In this document: one piece after another, positions 19,325-27,760 of the stretch
How the letters are laid out: each line of letters starts with the position of its first letter
How positions within the stretch are numbered: position 1 is the stretch's first letter
Source of the DNA: Silicimonas algicola
GTDB taxonomy: Bacteria; Pseudomonadota; Alphaproteobacteria; Rhodobacterales; Rhodobacteraceae
Assembly (NCBI RefSeq): GCF_003148765.1
Contig: NZ_QGGV01000004.1
Location: forward strand, 1-64,000
DNA length: 64,000 nucleotides
Direction of reading: 5' to 3'
The notes under the pieces: model-generated
Database searches by the model: none
The model's input: the letters and a program-made list of their open reading frames with translations, nothing else
What the model was told of the DNA's origin: nothing
Position numbers and translations under genes: made by a program

Positions 19325-19815
19325 ACGCCCAGCTCCGCCGCGATGAAGTCCGCGATCCCCGGCGTGTCGTCGAGGTGGAACGTCGGCCGACCCTCTGCCT
19401 GCGCGTCGCTGTCGGACGCGATGGCGCGGATCGTCGGGTCGTCAGCGGCGATCAGGGGGCTTCCGGTCGCTGAGCGGTGCGCCTCGATCTTCGGGTGCCG
19501 GTCACGCTTGAACCCCTCGACCAGCACGAGGTCCACGGGCGACAACCGGCCCAGCAGGTCCTCGAGCGTCGGCTCGTCGTCGCCCCGCAACTCGTGCATC
19601 AGCGCCCACCTGTTCCGGCTGGACAGCAGAACCTCGGTCGCGCCCGCCACGCGATGCCGGTGGCTGTCCTTGCCCTCGTGGTCGACGTCGAAGCTGTGGT
19701 GCGCGTGCTTGACCGTAGAAACCGTCAGGCCCCGCCCGCGAAACTCGGTCACAAGACGCTCGACCAGCCCTGTCTTCCCGGAATTCTTCCATCCCGCCAC
19801 GCCCCAGACCTTCAT
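19321..19815 (-). CDS. mobB: Molybdopterin-guanine dinucleotide biosynthesis adapter MobB
   Basis: Small P-loop GTPase (164 residues). MKVWGVAGWKNSGKTGLVERL contains the Walker A motif GWKNSGKTGL, and VDLVLVEGFKRDRHPKIE is the MobB signature. It assists MobA in forming the guanine dinucleotide form of the molybdenum cofactor used by bis-MGD enzymes such as formate dehydrogenase. The start overlaps the mobA stop by four bases (ATGA) and its stop overlaps the next GTG start, so translation of mobA, mobB and moeA is probably coupled. Confidence 0.95.
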   Translation of the reverse strand: MKVWGVAGWKNSGKTGLVERLVTEFRGRGLTVSTVKHAHHSFDVDHEGKDSHRHRVAGATEVLLSSRNRWALMHELRGDDEPTLEDLLGRLSPVDLVLVEGFKRDRHPKIEAHRSATGSPLIAADDPTIRAIASDSDAQAEGRPTFHLDDTPGIADFIAAELGV

Positions 19816-20411
19816 GCGCCCCCCAGCAGGCGCGCCGCCTCGGCGAGGTCCTCGGGGGTGTTGACGTTGAAGAACGGGTCGAAGCGATCCACGGCGAACT
19901 CCGCCGACGCCGTGCCGTGCCCGTCCGTCCACAGCACGACCTTGCGCACGCCCTCGGCCAGCGCGCGCCGCAGGTCGTCGCGCAATACGACCGGCCAGAG
20001 ACCGAAGGTCGGATGGCGGCCGTTCTCGGTCGTCGCAAGCGCGATCGGCTTCCCCTCGCGCTCGACGGCGAGAAGAAGCCGCGGCACGAGGTCGGCCGGA
20101 AGAAAGGGCGTATCGGCGGCAGCGGTGACGATGTGGCTCGCCCCCTGCCCGGCCGCCCAGTCGAGCCCGGCCAGCACACCGGCCAGGGGACCCGCATACC
20201 CCTCGATGCTGTCGGACAGCACGGGCAGGCCGAGGTCCGCGAAACGCGTCGGATCCCCGTTCGCGTTCAACGCCAGCCCCCCCACCTGCGGACCCAGGCG
20301 GTCGATGACCTGCGACAGGATCGTTCCGGCGCCGAGCGGCAGCAGCCCCTTGTCGCCGCCGCCCATCCGCGTGGCGAGACCGCCTGCAAGGATCACGCCC
20401 AAAGGCGCCAT
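19812..20411 (-). CDS. mobA: Molybdenum cofactor guanylyltransferase
   Basis: Transfers GMP from GTP to the molybdenum cofactor. It has 199 residues; LGVILAGGLATRMGGGDKGLL is the nucleotide-binding loop, followed by TAAADTPFLP with the metal-binding aspartate and FFNVNTPEDL near the end. The ATG at 20411 overlaps the stop of the upstream membrane gene (TGATG) and is preferred over an ATG five codons earlier that lies inside that gene. Part of the fdhD-mobA-mobB-moeA operon. Confidence 0.95.
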   Translation of the reverse strand: MAPLGVILAGGLATRMGGGDKGLLPLGAGTILSQVIDRLGPQVGGLALNANGDPTRFADLGLPVLSDSIEGYAGPLAGVLAGLDWAAGQGASHIVTAAADTPFLPADLVPRLLLAVEREGKPIALATTENGRHPTFGLWPVVLRDDLRRALAEGVRKVVLWTDGHGTASAEFAVDRFDPFFNVNTPEDLAEAARLLGGA

Positions 20412-20947
20412 CACTCCGACCTCCATCCCGCGATGCGGGCCCGGAACGCCCGCGCGTCAAGGCCCTCCGGCAAGGCCGCGTCGGGGACCGCCACCATCGA
20501 GATGCCGGAGCGGAACACCGTTCCACCCCGCACCGCAGCGACCGCATCGACCGCGGCCCAGGTCAGGTTCCGCTGCGACACCCGGTCGGTCAGGGTAATG
20601 CCTTCGGGCCCGAACACCGCTTCGGTTTCACCCGCCGCGTCCCAATGTCGGCCGATCACGTCCCAGAAACGCGCCATCCGCGTCCGCTGGAAATAGACGA
20701 AGACCGCCAGAAAGACCCCCGCCCCCGCAAGCCCCGCCGCGACGTGATACGGCGTCAGCCCCCACAGCGTGACCGCGCCCGCCAGCATCCCTACGCCGGC
20801 CCAGACCACGGCCCAGAACAGCGCACGCTGGATGAACGGCGTGGGCGGCACGACGCTTTGCCACCAGCCGGTCATGGCGCGGCGCCAGAGCGCGCGGTCA
20901 TAGGCGAACGTCACCCGCACGGTCCGGTCGACGGCGTCGTCCCTCAA
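20411..20947 (-). CDS. Unknown membrane protein with YcxB-like C-terminal domain
   Basis: Predicted 178-residue protein with two adjacent transmembrane helices (ALFWAVVWAGVGMLAGAV and AAGLAGAGVFLAVFVYF) and a cytoplasmic tail that begins HWDAAGETEAVFGPEGI, a pattern seen in YcxB-like domains. The TTG start at 20947 overlaps the fdhD stop (TTGA) with GGAGAGG just upstream. A later in-frame start is possible. It sits between fdhD and mobA in one transcript, yet nothing links it to molybdenum metabolism except position. Confidence 0.65.
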   Translation of the reverse strand: MRDDAVDRTVRVTFAYDRALWRRAMTGWWQSVVPPTPFIQRALFWAVVWAGVGMLAGAVTLWGLTPYHVAAGLAGAGVFLAVFVYFQRTRMARFWDVIGRHWDAAGETEAVFGPEGITLTDRVSQRNLTWAAVDAVAAVRGGTVFRSGISMVAVPDAALPEGLDARAFRARIAGWRSE

Positions 20948-21825
20948 GTGTCCTCTCCCTTGCGCCCGTGCTTTCTGTCCTCTGCCTTGACGTGTGCCGG
21001 GTCCGCATCGCGGATCAGCCGGTCCTCGCCCGCCAGGCAGGTGAACCTGTTGCCCCGCATCCGCCCGATCAGCGTCAAACCCACCTGCCGGGCGATGTCG
21101 ACCCCCCACGCGGTGAATCCCGAGCGCGAGACCAGCACGGGAATCCCCATGTGCGCGCACTTGATGACCATCTCCGAGGTCAGCCGACCGGTGGTGTAAA
21201 GGATCTTGTCCGCTCCCCCGACACCCTCGGACAGCATCCAGCCAGCGATCTTGTCCACCGCGTTGTGACGGCCCACGTCCTCCATGTAGACCAGCGGGCG
21301 GTCCTTCTCGCACAGCACCGTCCCGTGGATCGCCCCGGCTTCCAGATAGAGCGAGGGCGTCGTGTTGATCGTCTTCGCGAGCGCATAGAGCCACGAGGTC
21401 CGAACCGGGGCTTCGGGCAGCGTCAGCTCTTCGAGACCCTCCATCATGTCGCCGAAGACCGTGCCCACGGCGCAGCCCGACGTGCGCGTCTTCTTCTTCA
21501 GCTTCTCCTCATAGGTCGTGGCCCCATCGGTCCGCACCACGACGGTTTCGAGCTCTTCGTCGAAGTCGACGCCCTTCACCGTCTCGCCGTCGCGCAACAT
21601 GCCCTGGTTGCGCAGGAAGCCGAGTGCGAGGTACTCCGGAAAGTCCCCTATCGTCATGGCCGTGACGATCTCCTGGCCGTTGAGGAAGATCGTCAGCGGA
21701 CGCTCCTCGACGACCTGGATGGTCTGCCGGACGCCCGCTTCGTCGACGCCGTCGACCGTCCGGGTCAGACCGGCGCGCGCCGGGTCCGGCGCGATGAGGA
21801 ATTGATGGGGGTCATCACGACCCAT
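20944..21825 (-). CDS. fdhD: Formate dehydrogenase accessory sulfurtransferase FdhD
   Basis: FdhD carries sulfur from IscS to the molybdenum cofactor before it enters formate dehydrogenase. 293 residues; ERPLTIFLNGQEI, EDVGRHNAVDKI and VSRSGFTAWGVDIA are family motifs. The conserved loop reads SGCAVG with C118, so the first cysteine of the E. coli Cys-x-x-Cys pair is kept and the second is glycine. The ATG at 21825 is chosen; the frame stays open upstream but lacks homology. First gene of the Mo-cofactor operon, divergent from azlC. No formate dehydrogenase structural gene is in the window. Confidence 0.93.
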   Translation of the reverse strand: MGRDDPHQFLIAPDPARAGLTRTVDGVDEAGVRQTIQVVEERPLTIFLNGQEIVTAMTIGDFPEYLALGFLRNQGMLRDGETVKGVDFDEELETVVVRTDGATTYEEKLKKKTRTSGCAVGTVFGDMMEGLEELTLPEAPVRTSWLYALAKTINTTPSLYLEAGAIHGTVLCEKDRPLVYMEDVGRHNAVDKIAGWMLSEGVGGADKILYTTGRLTSEMVIKCAHMGIPVLVSRSGFTAWGVDIARQVGLTLIGRMRGNRFTCLAGEDRLIRDADPAHVKAEDRKHGRKGEDT

Positions 21826-21879
21826 GATTTGCCGTCCGTTGTCCGGTGAGGTATCGCGTCCCGAGACTAAGGGCAGGCC

Positions 21880-22581
21880 ATGACCTCCACCACCCGAAAA
21901 TCCGCCTTCGTCCGGGGCACGCTCGACAGCGTGCCCTTCCTCGTGGTGGGCGTCCCCTTTGCCGTTCTCTTCGGCGTCGTCGCGACCGAGGCTGGCCTCG
22001 ACGTGGCGCAGGTTCTCGGCATGTCGATCCTGGTGATCGCCGGCGCGTCGCAGTTCACCGCCGTGCAGCTCATGTCGGACAACGCGCCCGTGTGGACGGT
22101 GCTGGCCGCCGCTCTCGCCGTGAACCTCAGGATGGCGATGTATTCGGCCAGCCTTCAGCCCCACCTCGGCGCGGCACGGTTCCGGCAGCGGGCGCTGGTC
22201 TCCTATCTCAACGTCGACGGAAGTTACGCCCTGTCGATCCAGGAATACGAGGCCCGGCCCGCGATGACCCTGGGCGAAAAGCTGGGCTACTTCTTCGGCA
22301 CAATGGTCCTGATGACGCCCTTGTGGTTTGCCGGATCCTGGGTCGGCGCGGTCGCGGGACAGGCCCTGCCCGAGAGCCTAGCGATGGACTTCGCCATGCC
22401 GATCCTGTTCCTCGCGCTCGTCGGCCCGATGCTGAGGACGCTCGCGCACCTGGGCGCTGCGGTCACATCCGTGTTGGCCGCGATGCTGCTGTCATTCATG
22501 CCGCAGGGCACCGGAATCCTCCTCGCCGGACTCGTCGCCATGGCCGTGGGCGCCGAAATCGAACGGAGGATGAAACGGTGA
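21880..22581 (+). CDS. azlC: AzlC-family branched-chain amino acid exporter, large subunit
   Basis: Integral membrane protein (233 residues) with about seven hydrophobic helices. DSVPFLVVGVPFAVLFG and VIAGASQFTAVQLM are AzlC signatures. With the small AzlD partner it exports branched-chain amino acids or related compounds in characterised cases; the substrate here is inferred. Its stop overlaps the azlD start (GTGA). A 54-base gap separates it from the divergent fdhD. Confidence 0.9.
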   Translation: MTSTTRKSAFVRGTLDSVPFLVVGVPFAVLFGVVATEAGLDVAQVLGMSILVIAGASQFTAVQLMSDNAPVWTVLAAALAVNLRMAMYSASLQPHLGAARFRQRALVSYLNVDGSYALSIQEYEARPAMTLGEKLGYFFGTMVLMTPLWFAGSWVGAVAGQALPESLAMDFAMPILFLALVGPMLRTLAHLGAAVTSVLAAMLLSFMPQGTGILLAGLVAMAVGAEIERRMKR

Positions 22582-22904
22582 GCTATTCCGACGCGACCGT
22601 CTGGACCATCATCGCGATAATGGGGATCGGGACCTACCTGATCCGCTTCTCGTTCCTCGGGCTGATCGGCAACCGGCAGATGCCCGAATGGGTGCTGCGC
22701 CACCTTCGCTATACCCCCGTCGCCGTCCTGCCCGGCCTCGTGGCACCGCTTGTCGTCTGGCCGGACGCGACCGGAGGCTCGCCGGACCCGGCGCGCATGG
22801 CGGCGGCCCTCATAACGCTCGCGGTGTCCTGGTGGCGCTCGTCGATGCTTCAGGGCGCGGTCGTGGGAGCCGCGACGCTGGCGCTTCTGCTCTGGATCAG
22901 TTGA
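22578..22904 (+). CDS. azlD: AzlD-family small subunit of branched-chain amino acid exporter
   Basis: A 108-residue membrane protein with four hydrophobic segments; IIAIMGIGTYLIRFSFLGL and MAAALITLAVSWWRSS are typical of AzlD. The GTG start overlaps the azlC stop by four bases, so the pair is translationally coupled. Its 3' end overlaps the convergent lipoprotein gene by eight bases. Confidence 0.9.
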   Translation: MSYSDATVWTIIAIMGIGTYLIRFSFLGLIGNRQMPEWVLRHLRYTPVAVLPGLVAPLVVWPDATGGSPDPARMAAALITLAVSWWRSSMLQGAVVGAATLALLLWIS

Positions 22905-23517
22905 AGCCGAAGCCGGCGACGAGAAGCACGTTGTGGTTCTTGTCGGCATCGTCGTCGGTGATCTCGCGCGTCGTGGCACCCGGCAGCGCGCCGAAACTCT
23001 GCATCAGGGACTTCGGATAATATCCGACGCGAACGGACCCAAAGCCCTTCACCTCGTTCAGGATGCGCGAGATCGAAAGCGCGCATTGCGCCTTCGGTAC
23101 GGCGCCATAGCCTTTAGCCAAGGCTGCGATCAGCCGTGCCTCGTCTGCGGTGACTGGCAGCTTCTGCTCGATCACCTTGTGCGTCTCTCGCGCGTGATAG
23201 TCGATGTAGACCGCCAGCGCCCGGTCGGTCATGCCGTAAACCACGTCGTTGCGTTCGGGTGCGAAGGGCAGCTTGAAGCTCCCGGCGGGGTCGAAGAGGA
23301 TCCGCTCGCCCGGCGAAGCGATCAGCAAACCCGAGTGAACACCCGAACCATTGCGCAGGCCGACGACCGTATAAAGCGTCAGCTCGGTCGGACCCCGATA
23401 GTCATAGGCGAACTTCCGGACTTCGGAATCGGGCGCCCAGACCGGTTCGGCGGGGCCGCCGCATCCCGCGAGCGCCGCGAGGCACATCAGGATCGCGACG
23501 AGCCTCGGCGCGACCAT
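22897..23517 (-). CDS. Predicted lipoprotein of unknown function
   Basis: 206 residues with a lipoprotein signal peptide: MVAPRLVAILMCLAALAGC, lipobox LAGC with the cysteine at 19. The mature part contains a run like LTLYTVVGLRNGSGVHSGLL and DPAGSF, resembling DUF4105-type periplasmic domains that look papain-like, but this is weak. It probably lies at the outer or inner membrane facing the periplasm. The gene ends convergent with azlD and starts two bases after the small oxidase subunit gene on the same strand. Confidence 0.75.
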   Translation of the reverse strand: MVAPRLVAILMCLAALAGCGGPAEPVWAPDSEVRKFAYDYRGPTELTLYTVVGLRNGSGVHSGLLIASPGERILFDPAGSFKLPFAPERNDVVYGMTDRALAVYIDYHARETHKVIEQKLPVTADEARLIAALAKGYGAVPKAQCALSISRILNEVKGFGSVRVGYYPKSLMQSFGALPGATTREITDDDADKNHNVLLVAGFGFN

Positions 23518-23519
23518 CG

Positions 23520-23654
23520 TCAGGAATTGAATATCGCGAGGAAAATAAGGATCAGGATCGACAGGATGGCGACGTTCTTCGACCAGCGCACGAAGCCCTC
23601 GAAGGTCTTCTCATGCGTGCTGATGTCCATCTCGCCGTGCTTGTGCTCAGCCAT
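23520..23654 (-). CDS. ctaH: Cytochrome c oxidase aa3-type subunit IV
   Basis: A 44-residue protein: a charged N-terminus (MAEHKHGEMDISTHEKTFEG), then one transmembrane helix (NVAILSILILIFLAIF). This matches the tiny subunit IV of alphaproteobacterial aa3 oxidases (PF07835), which wraps around the catalytic subunit in the Paracoccus and Rhodobacter enzymes. It stands alone here, far from catalytic subunit genes; in related genomes it is also often separate. Two bases separate its stop from the lipoprotein start. Confidence 0.88.
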   Translation of the reverse strand: MAEHKHGEMDISTHEKTFEGFVRWSKNVAILSILILIFLAIFNS

Positions 23655-23757
23655 CTTGGGCTCCCCGAAAACCATTCCGCGCCTGACTAGCTCAGGACGC
23701 GGGCGATGTCACCACCCGAGGCTCGGCGCGCTTTGACGCAGAGCCCCGAGCGATGCC

Positions 23758-25956
23758 TCAGGCGGCTTTGGCCGCCGGACCGAAGCGGCCATAGAAGGTC
23801 TGGCCGGAGTTGGCCATGTCGCGCAGAAGCTTCGGCGCCTCGAAGCGCGGACCGTGGTCGGCCAGGCTCTCGCAGATCTCCACCGCCCGCCCGGCGCCGA
23901 TCATGTCGAGCCACGAGAACGGCCCGCCCGACCAGGGCGCGAAGCCCCAGCCAAGAATCGCGCCCACGTCGCCCTCGCGGATATCCTCGAGCACACCTTC
24001 TTCGAGGGCGCGCACCGCCTCCAGCACCTGCGCCATCATCAGGCGGTGCTGGACCGTCGACAGCTCCGGCTGCTCGTCCGCGACGGGATACCGGTCGCCG
24101 AGGCCCTGCCACAGCCCCGTCCGCTTGCCCGCCTCGTCATAGGCATAGAAGCCGGCCTTCGACTTTCGCCCCAGCCGGCCCTGGTCGGCCATCCAGAACA
24201 GCACCTCGTCCACTGCCGCGTCCGGATAGGCCTCGCCCATCCCTGCCCGCGTCGCCTTGGCGATCTTCACGCCAAGATCGATCGAGGTCTCGTCGACAAG
24301 CTGCAACGGCCCCACAGGAAAGCCCAGAAGCCGCGCCGCGTTGTCGACCAGCGCGGGCTCCACGCCCTCGCCCACCATGCGGATGCCCTCGTTGATATAG
24401 GGAATGATGCAGCGGTTGGCGTAGAAGAAGCGCGCGTCGTTCACCACGATCGGCGTCTTGCGGATCTGGCGGACGTAATCCAGCGCCTTCGCCACGGCTC
24501 GCTCGCCCGTCGCCTTGCCCTTGATGATCTCGACCAGCATCATCCTGTCGACCGGCGAGAAGAAGTGGATGCCGATGAACTGCTCGGGCCTGACGCTGGC
24601 CTTCGCCAGATCCGAGATCGGGAGGGTCGAGGTGTTGGTGGCGAAGATGCAGTCGTCACCGACGAGTGCCTCGACCTTCTTCGTCATCTCGGCCTTCACG
24701 CCCGGATCCTCGAAGACCGCCTCGACGATCAGGTCGCAACCCTTCAGAGCCTGAAGATCCGTCGTCGCTGTAATTCGGCCCAGAACCTCGGCTTTCTTCT
24801 CGTCCGTCACGCGGCGACGCTGAATGCCTTTGTCGAGGATACTTTCCGAGTAGGCCTTGCCCTTGTCCGCGGCATCCTGCGCCTGGTCGACCAGCACGAC
24901 CTCGATCCCGGCATTCGCACTGACATAGGCGATCCCCGCCCCCATCATGCCCGCGCCCAGCACGCCGACCTTGGCCACCTTCTGATCGGGCACGTCGGGG
25001 CGGTTCGCGCCTTTCTCCAGCGCCTCCTTGTTGATGAAGAGAGACCGGATCATCGCGCTCGACGTCGGGTCCAGAAGAACGCTGGTGAACCACCGCGCCT
25101 CGATCCTCAGCGCCGTGTCGAAGGGCACCATCGCGCCCTCGTAGATCGCCGAGAGAAGTGCCTTGGCCGCCGGATAAACACCTTTGGTCTTGCCGTTGAT
25201 CATCGCGTTCGCACCGACGAAGGTCATGAACCCCTGCGGGTGATACGGCTCTCCGCCGGGCATCTTGAAGCCCTTCTGGTCCCACGGCTTCACGATGTCC
25301 GCGTCCGACGCGCCCAGAACCCAAGCTTTCGCCTTCTCAAGAAGCTCGCCCGGTTCGACGACATCATCGACCAACTGAGCCGATTTCGCCTTCTTCGCGT
25401 CCAGCATCTTGCCTTCCAGCAGCACCGGAGCCGCCGCCATCGCGCCCACCATGCGCGAATAACGCGTCGTCCCGCCCGCGCCGGGGAACAGGCCCACGAG
25501 GATCTCGGGCAAGCCGATCCGACCCTTCGGCGTGTCGGCCATGAAGCGGCGGTGACACGCCAGGGCGATCTCGGTCCCGATCCCGGCGCAAAGACCGGAT
25601 ATCGCGCAGGCAATGGGCTTCCCGCCCTTGTTGGTCTTCGGGTCCATCCCCGCGCGCTCGATCTTCCGAAGGATGCGGTGTCCGTCCATGATGAAGTCGA
25701 AGATCGACTGCGCCGGGTCGTCCCCGCCCTCGGCCTTGACGTTCGCCAGCACCTTCAGGTCCATGCCGCCGGCAAAGCTGTCCTTGCCGCTGGTGATGAC
25801 GATGCCCTTCACCGTCTCGTCTGCCAGCGCCTTGTCCAGAAACGACTCGACCAGCGCGAAGGCCTCGCGCGTCAGCACGTTCATCGACTTGCCGGGAACG
25901 TCCCAGGTGACGACCGCAACGCCGTCTTCGTGAAGGTCATAGGTGAAATCAGCCAT
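23758..25956 (-). CDS. fadB: Trifunctional-type fatty oxidation protein: enoyl-CoA hydratase / 3-hydroxyacyl-CoA dehydrogenase
   Basis: 732 residues. The N-terminal crotonase domain (about 1-200) has the oxyanion-hole segment GKDSFAGGMDLK and ISGLCAGIGTEIAL. The NAD-binding dehydrogenase domain starts near 325 with GVLGAGMMGAGIA and includes the HFFSPVDRMMLVEII signature; two C-terminal dehydrogenase repeats follow. It catalyses hydration and oxidation of enoyl-CoA in beta-oxidation and forms a complex with a thiolase; the thiolase gene lies two genes upstream. fadJ is an equally fair name. Confidence 0.93.
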   Translation of the reverse strand: MADFTYDLHEDGVAVVTWDVPGKSMNVLTREAFALVESFLDKALADETVKGIVITSGKDSFAGGMDLKVLANVKAEGGDDPAQSIFDFIMDGHRILRKIERAGMDPKTNKGGKPIACAISGLCAGIGTEIALACHRRFMADTPKGRIGLPEILVGLFPGAGGTTRYSRMVGAMAAAPVLLEGKMLDAKKAKSAQLVDDVVEPGELLEKAKAWVLGASDADIVKPWDQKGFKMPGGEPYHPQGFMTFVGANAMINGKTKGVYPAAKALLSAIYEGAMVPFDTALRIEARWFTSVLLDPTSSAMIRSLFINKEALEKGANRPDVPDQKVAKVGVLGAGMMGAGIAYVSANAGIEVVLVDQAQDAADKGKAYSESILDKGIQRRRVTDEKKAEVLGRITATTDLQALKGCDLIVEAVFEDPGVKAEMTKKVEALVGDDCIFATNTSTLPISDLAKASVRPEQFIGIHFFSPVDRMMLVEIIKGKATGERAVAKALDYVRQIRKTPIVVNDARFFYANRCIIPYINEGIRMVGEGVEPALVDNAARLLGFPVGPLQLVDETSIDLGVKIAKATRAGMGEAYPDAAVDEVLFWMADQGRLGRKSKAGFYAYDEAGKRTGLWQGLGDRYPVADEQPELSTVQHRLMMAQVLEAVRALEEGVLEDIREGDVGAILGWGFAPWSGGPFSWLDMIGAGRAVEICESLADHGPRFEAPKLLRDMANSGQTFYGRFGPAAKAA

Positions 25957-26010
25957 GGGTCCGGCCTCCTGACACAGTGAATTGCTTGGGGGTCCGGTCG
26001 TCCCGGACGC

Positions 26011-26427
26011 TCAGTGGACGATCTTCTCGACGTCTTCCAGCGACAGCGGAGACGAAATGTATTCGATCATCTCGACCTCCAGCCGGTCCGGCCGCTCGAG
26101 AAGGAAATAGCGCACCACGCTGGTCGAAATGGCTTTGCCCTCGGCGTCGTACCCGAACGTCCGGCACAAGACCCGCATGCGGCCGTCCGAAGGCGTTTCC
26201 CGCGACTCGATGCGGATGCCGGCCGACACGACGCGGTTCTCGGTCAGGGCCTGACGGTAGCGGCTGACCACCCGCTCCAGCTCTGCTTCCTCCCGGACGA
26301 CCACGACACCCGCCTTGGTGTAGACGACAAGCGGCACCGCGAAGCAGGACTTCAAGGTCTCCAGATCCATCGCCATGAAAGCCGCATTCACTCGTGACAG
26401 GAACCCGTCGGTGTGATCCTGCGTCAC
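26011..26427 (-). CDS. NTF2-like (SnoaL-type) protein of unknown function
   Basis: 138 residues: MTQDHTDGFLSRVNAAFMAM, then a region LKSCFAVPLVVYTKAG and a run of strands ending in RLEVEMIEYI. The helix-plus-curved-sheet pattern resembles NTF2-like cone folds, which hold small ligands or just dimerise; no catalytic residues can be pinned down. It sits between the thiolase and fadB genes on the same strand, with gaps of 104 and 54 bases, so it may have its own promoter. Confidence 0.65.
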   Translation of the reverse strand: MTQDHTDGFLSRVNAAFMAMDLETLKSCFAVPLVVYTKAGVVVVREEAELERVVSRYRQALTENRVVSAGIRIESRETPSDGRMRVLCRTFGYDAEGKAISTSVVRYFLLERPDRLEVEMIEYISSPLSLEDVEKIVH

Positions 26428-26531
26428 AATTTTCCCCGCCCGACGCGTTGACCGCGCCGATGATAGCCTGCCGCTCTCCAGGCAGGATGCAGACTAACCC
26501 TGTTGCACGCATTGGCAATACAATTGCGCTG

Positions 26532-27743
26532 TTACACACGTTCAACGATTGTCGCCGCACCCATCCCGCTGGCCACGCACAACGTGGCAAGCCCGGTCGA
26601 CAGGTCGCGGCGCTCCATCTCGTCGAGAAGGATGCCGAGGATGATCGCGCCCGACGCCCCGAGGGGATGCCCCATGGCGATGGCGCCTCCGTTCACGTTG
26701 ACCTTGTCGTGCGACACGCCGAAGGCCTGCATGAAGCGCAGAACCACGGCCGAGAACGCTTCATTTACCTCGAAGAGGTCGATGTCGCCGATCTCCATTC
26801 TGCTGCTGCGCAGGATCCTCTCGGTCGCGGGCACCGGACCCGTCAGCATGATCGTGGGATCGGTGCCGACCTTGGCCGTGGCCCGGATCCGCGCGCGGGG
26901 CTTCAGCCCATGCACCTCGCCGAACTCCTTGGACCCGATCAGCAACGCCGCAGCACCGTCCACGATGCCTGACGAGTTGCCGGCATGGTGGACGTGGTCG
27001 ATCGCCTCGAGATGCGGGTACTTCATCAGCGCGACCGCGTCGAAGCCTGGCATGACTTCGCCCTGCTCCTTGAACGCGGGCTTCAGCGCGCCGAGCGCCT
27101 GCATGTCCGTGCCAGGGCGCATGTACTCGTCCGTCCCGAGGATCATCAGCCCGTTCCGGTCGCGGATCGGCACGACGGATCCGGCAAAGCGCTCGTCGGC
27201 CCAAGCGGCGGCGGCCCGCTTCTGACTTTCGACCGCATAGAGATCGACGTCGTCGCGCGAAAAACCGTACTGCGTCGCGATGATGTCGGCCGAGATGCCC
27301 TGCGGTACGAAATAGCTCGTCATCGCAACCGTGGGATCGACCGCTATCGCCGCGCCGTCCGAGCCCATGGGCACGCGGCTCATGCACTCGACGCCGCCCG
27401 CGATATAGCCCTCTCCCGCGCCGCCCTTGACCTGGTTCGCAGCGAGGTTCACCGCCTCCATGCCGCTGGCGCAGAAGCGGTTGATCGACAGACCCGGAAT
27501 CCGCTCGTCCAGCTCGCTCGCAAGAACGGCGGTCCGCGCAAGGCAGCCGCCCTGCTCCTTGACCTGGGTGGCGTTGCCCCAGATCACGTCCTCGACCGCG
27601 TGGCCCTCGATCCCGTTCCGCGCCTTCAGGGCGTTGAGCATGTCGGCGGAAAGCTTGACCGGCGTGACCTCGTTCAGGCTGCCGTCGGTACGGCCCTTGC
27701 CGCGTGGCGAACGGATCGCGTCGTAGATATAGGCATCGCGCAT
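26532..27743 (-). CDS. fadA: Acetyl-CoA C-acyltransferase (thiolase)
   Basis: 403 residues. The nucleophile is C91 in NRFCASGMEAV, H359 is in GGAIAMGHPLG, and the second cysteine C389 is in CVASGMGAA. It cleaves 3-ketoacyl-CoA to acetyl-CoA in beta-oxidation, or does the reverse condensation. Location beside fadB and an acyl-CoA dehydrogenase supports the degradative role. It follows the GST gene by 17 bases. Confidence 0.93.
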   Translation of the reverse strand: MRDAYIYDAIRSPRGKGRTDGSLNEVTPVKLSADMLNALKARNGIEGHAVEDVIWGNATQVKEQGGCLARTAVLASELDERIPGLSINRFCASGMEAVNLAANQVKGGAGEGYIAGGVECMSRVPMGSDGAAIAVDPTVAMTSYFVPQGISADIIATQYGFSRDDVDLYAVESQKRAAAAWADERFAGSVVPIRDRNGLMILGTDEYMRPGTDMQALGALKPAFKEQGEVMPGFDAVALMKYPHLEAIDHVHHAGNSSGIVDGAAALLIGSKEFGEVHGLKPRARIRATAKVGTDPTIMLTGPVPATERILRSSRMEIGDIDLFEVNEAFSAVVLRFMQAFGVSHDKVNVNGGAIAMGHPLGASGAIILGILLDEMERRDLSTGLATLCVASGMGAATIVERV

Positions 27744-27760
27744 CGGCCTTGTCTCCTCGG

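Noticed and set aside
23697-23757. Stem-loop after fadB as a terminator
   Set aside because: An imperfect stem (CGGGGCTC/GAGCCTCG) exists, but with a long loop and no U-run.
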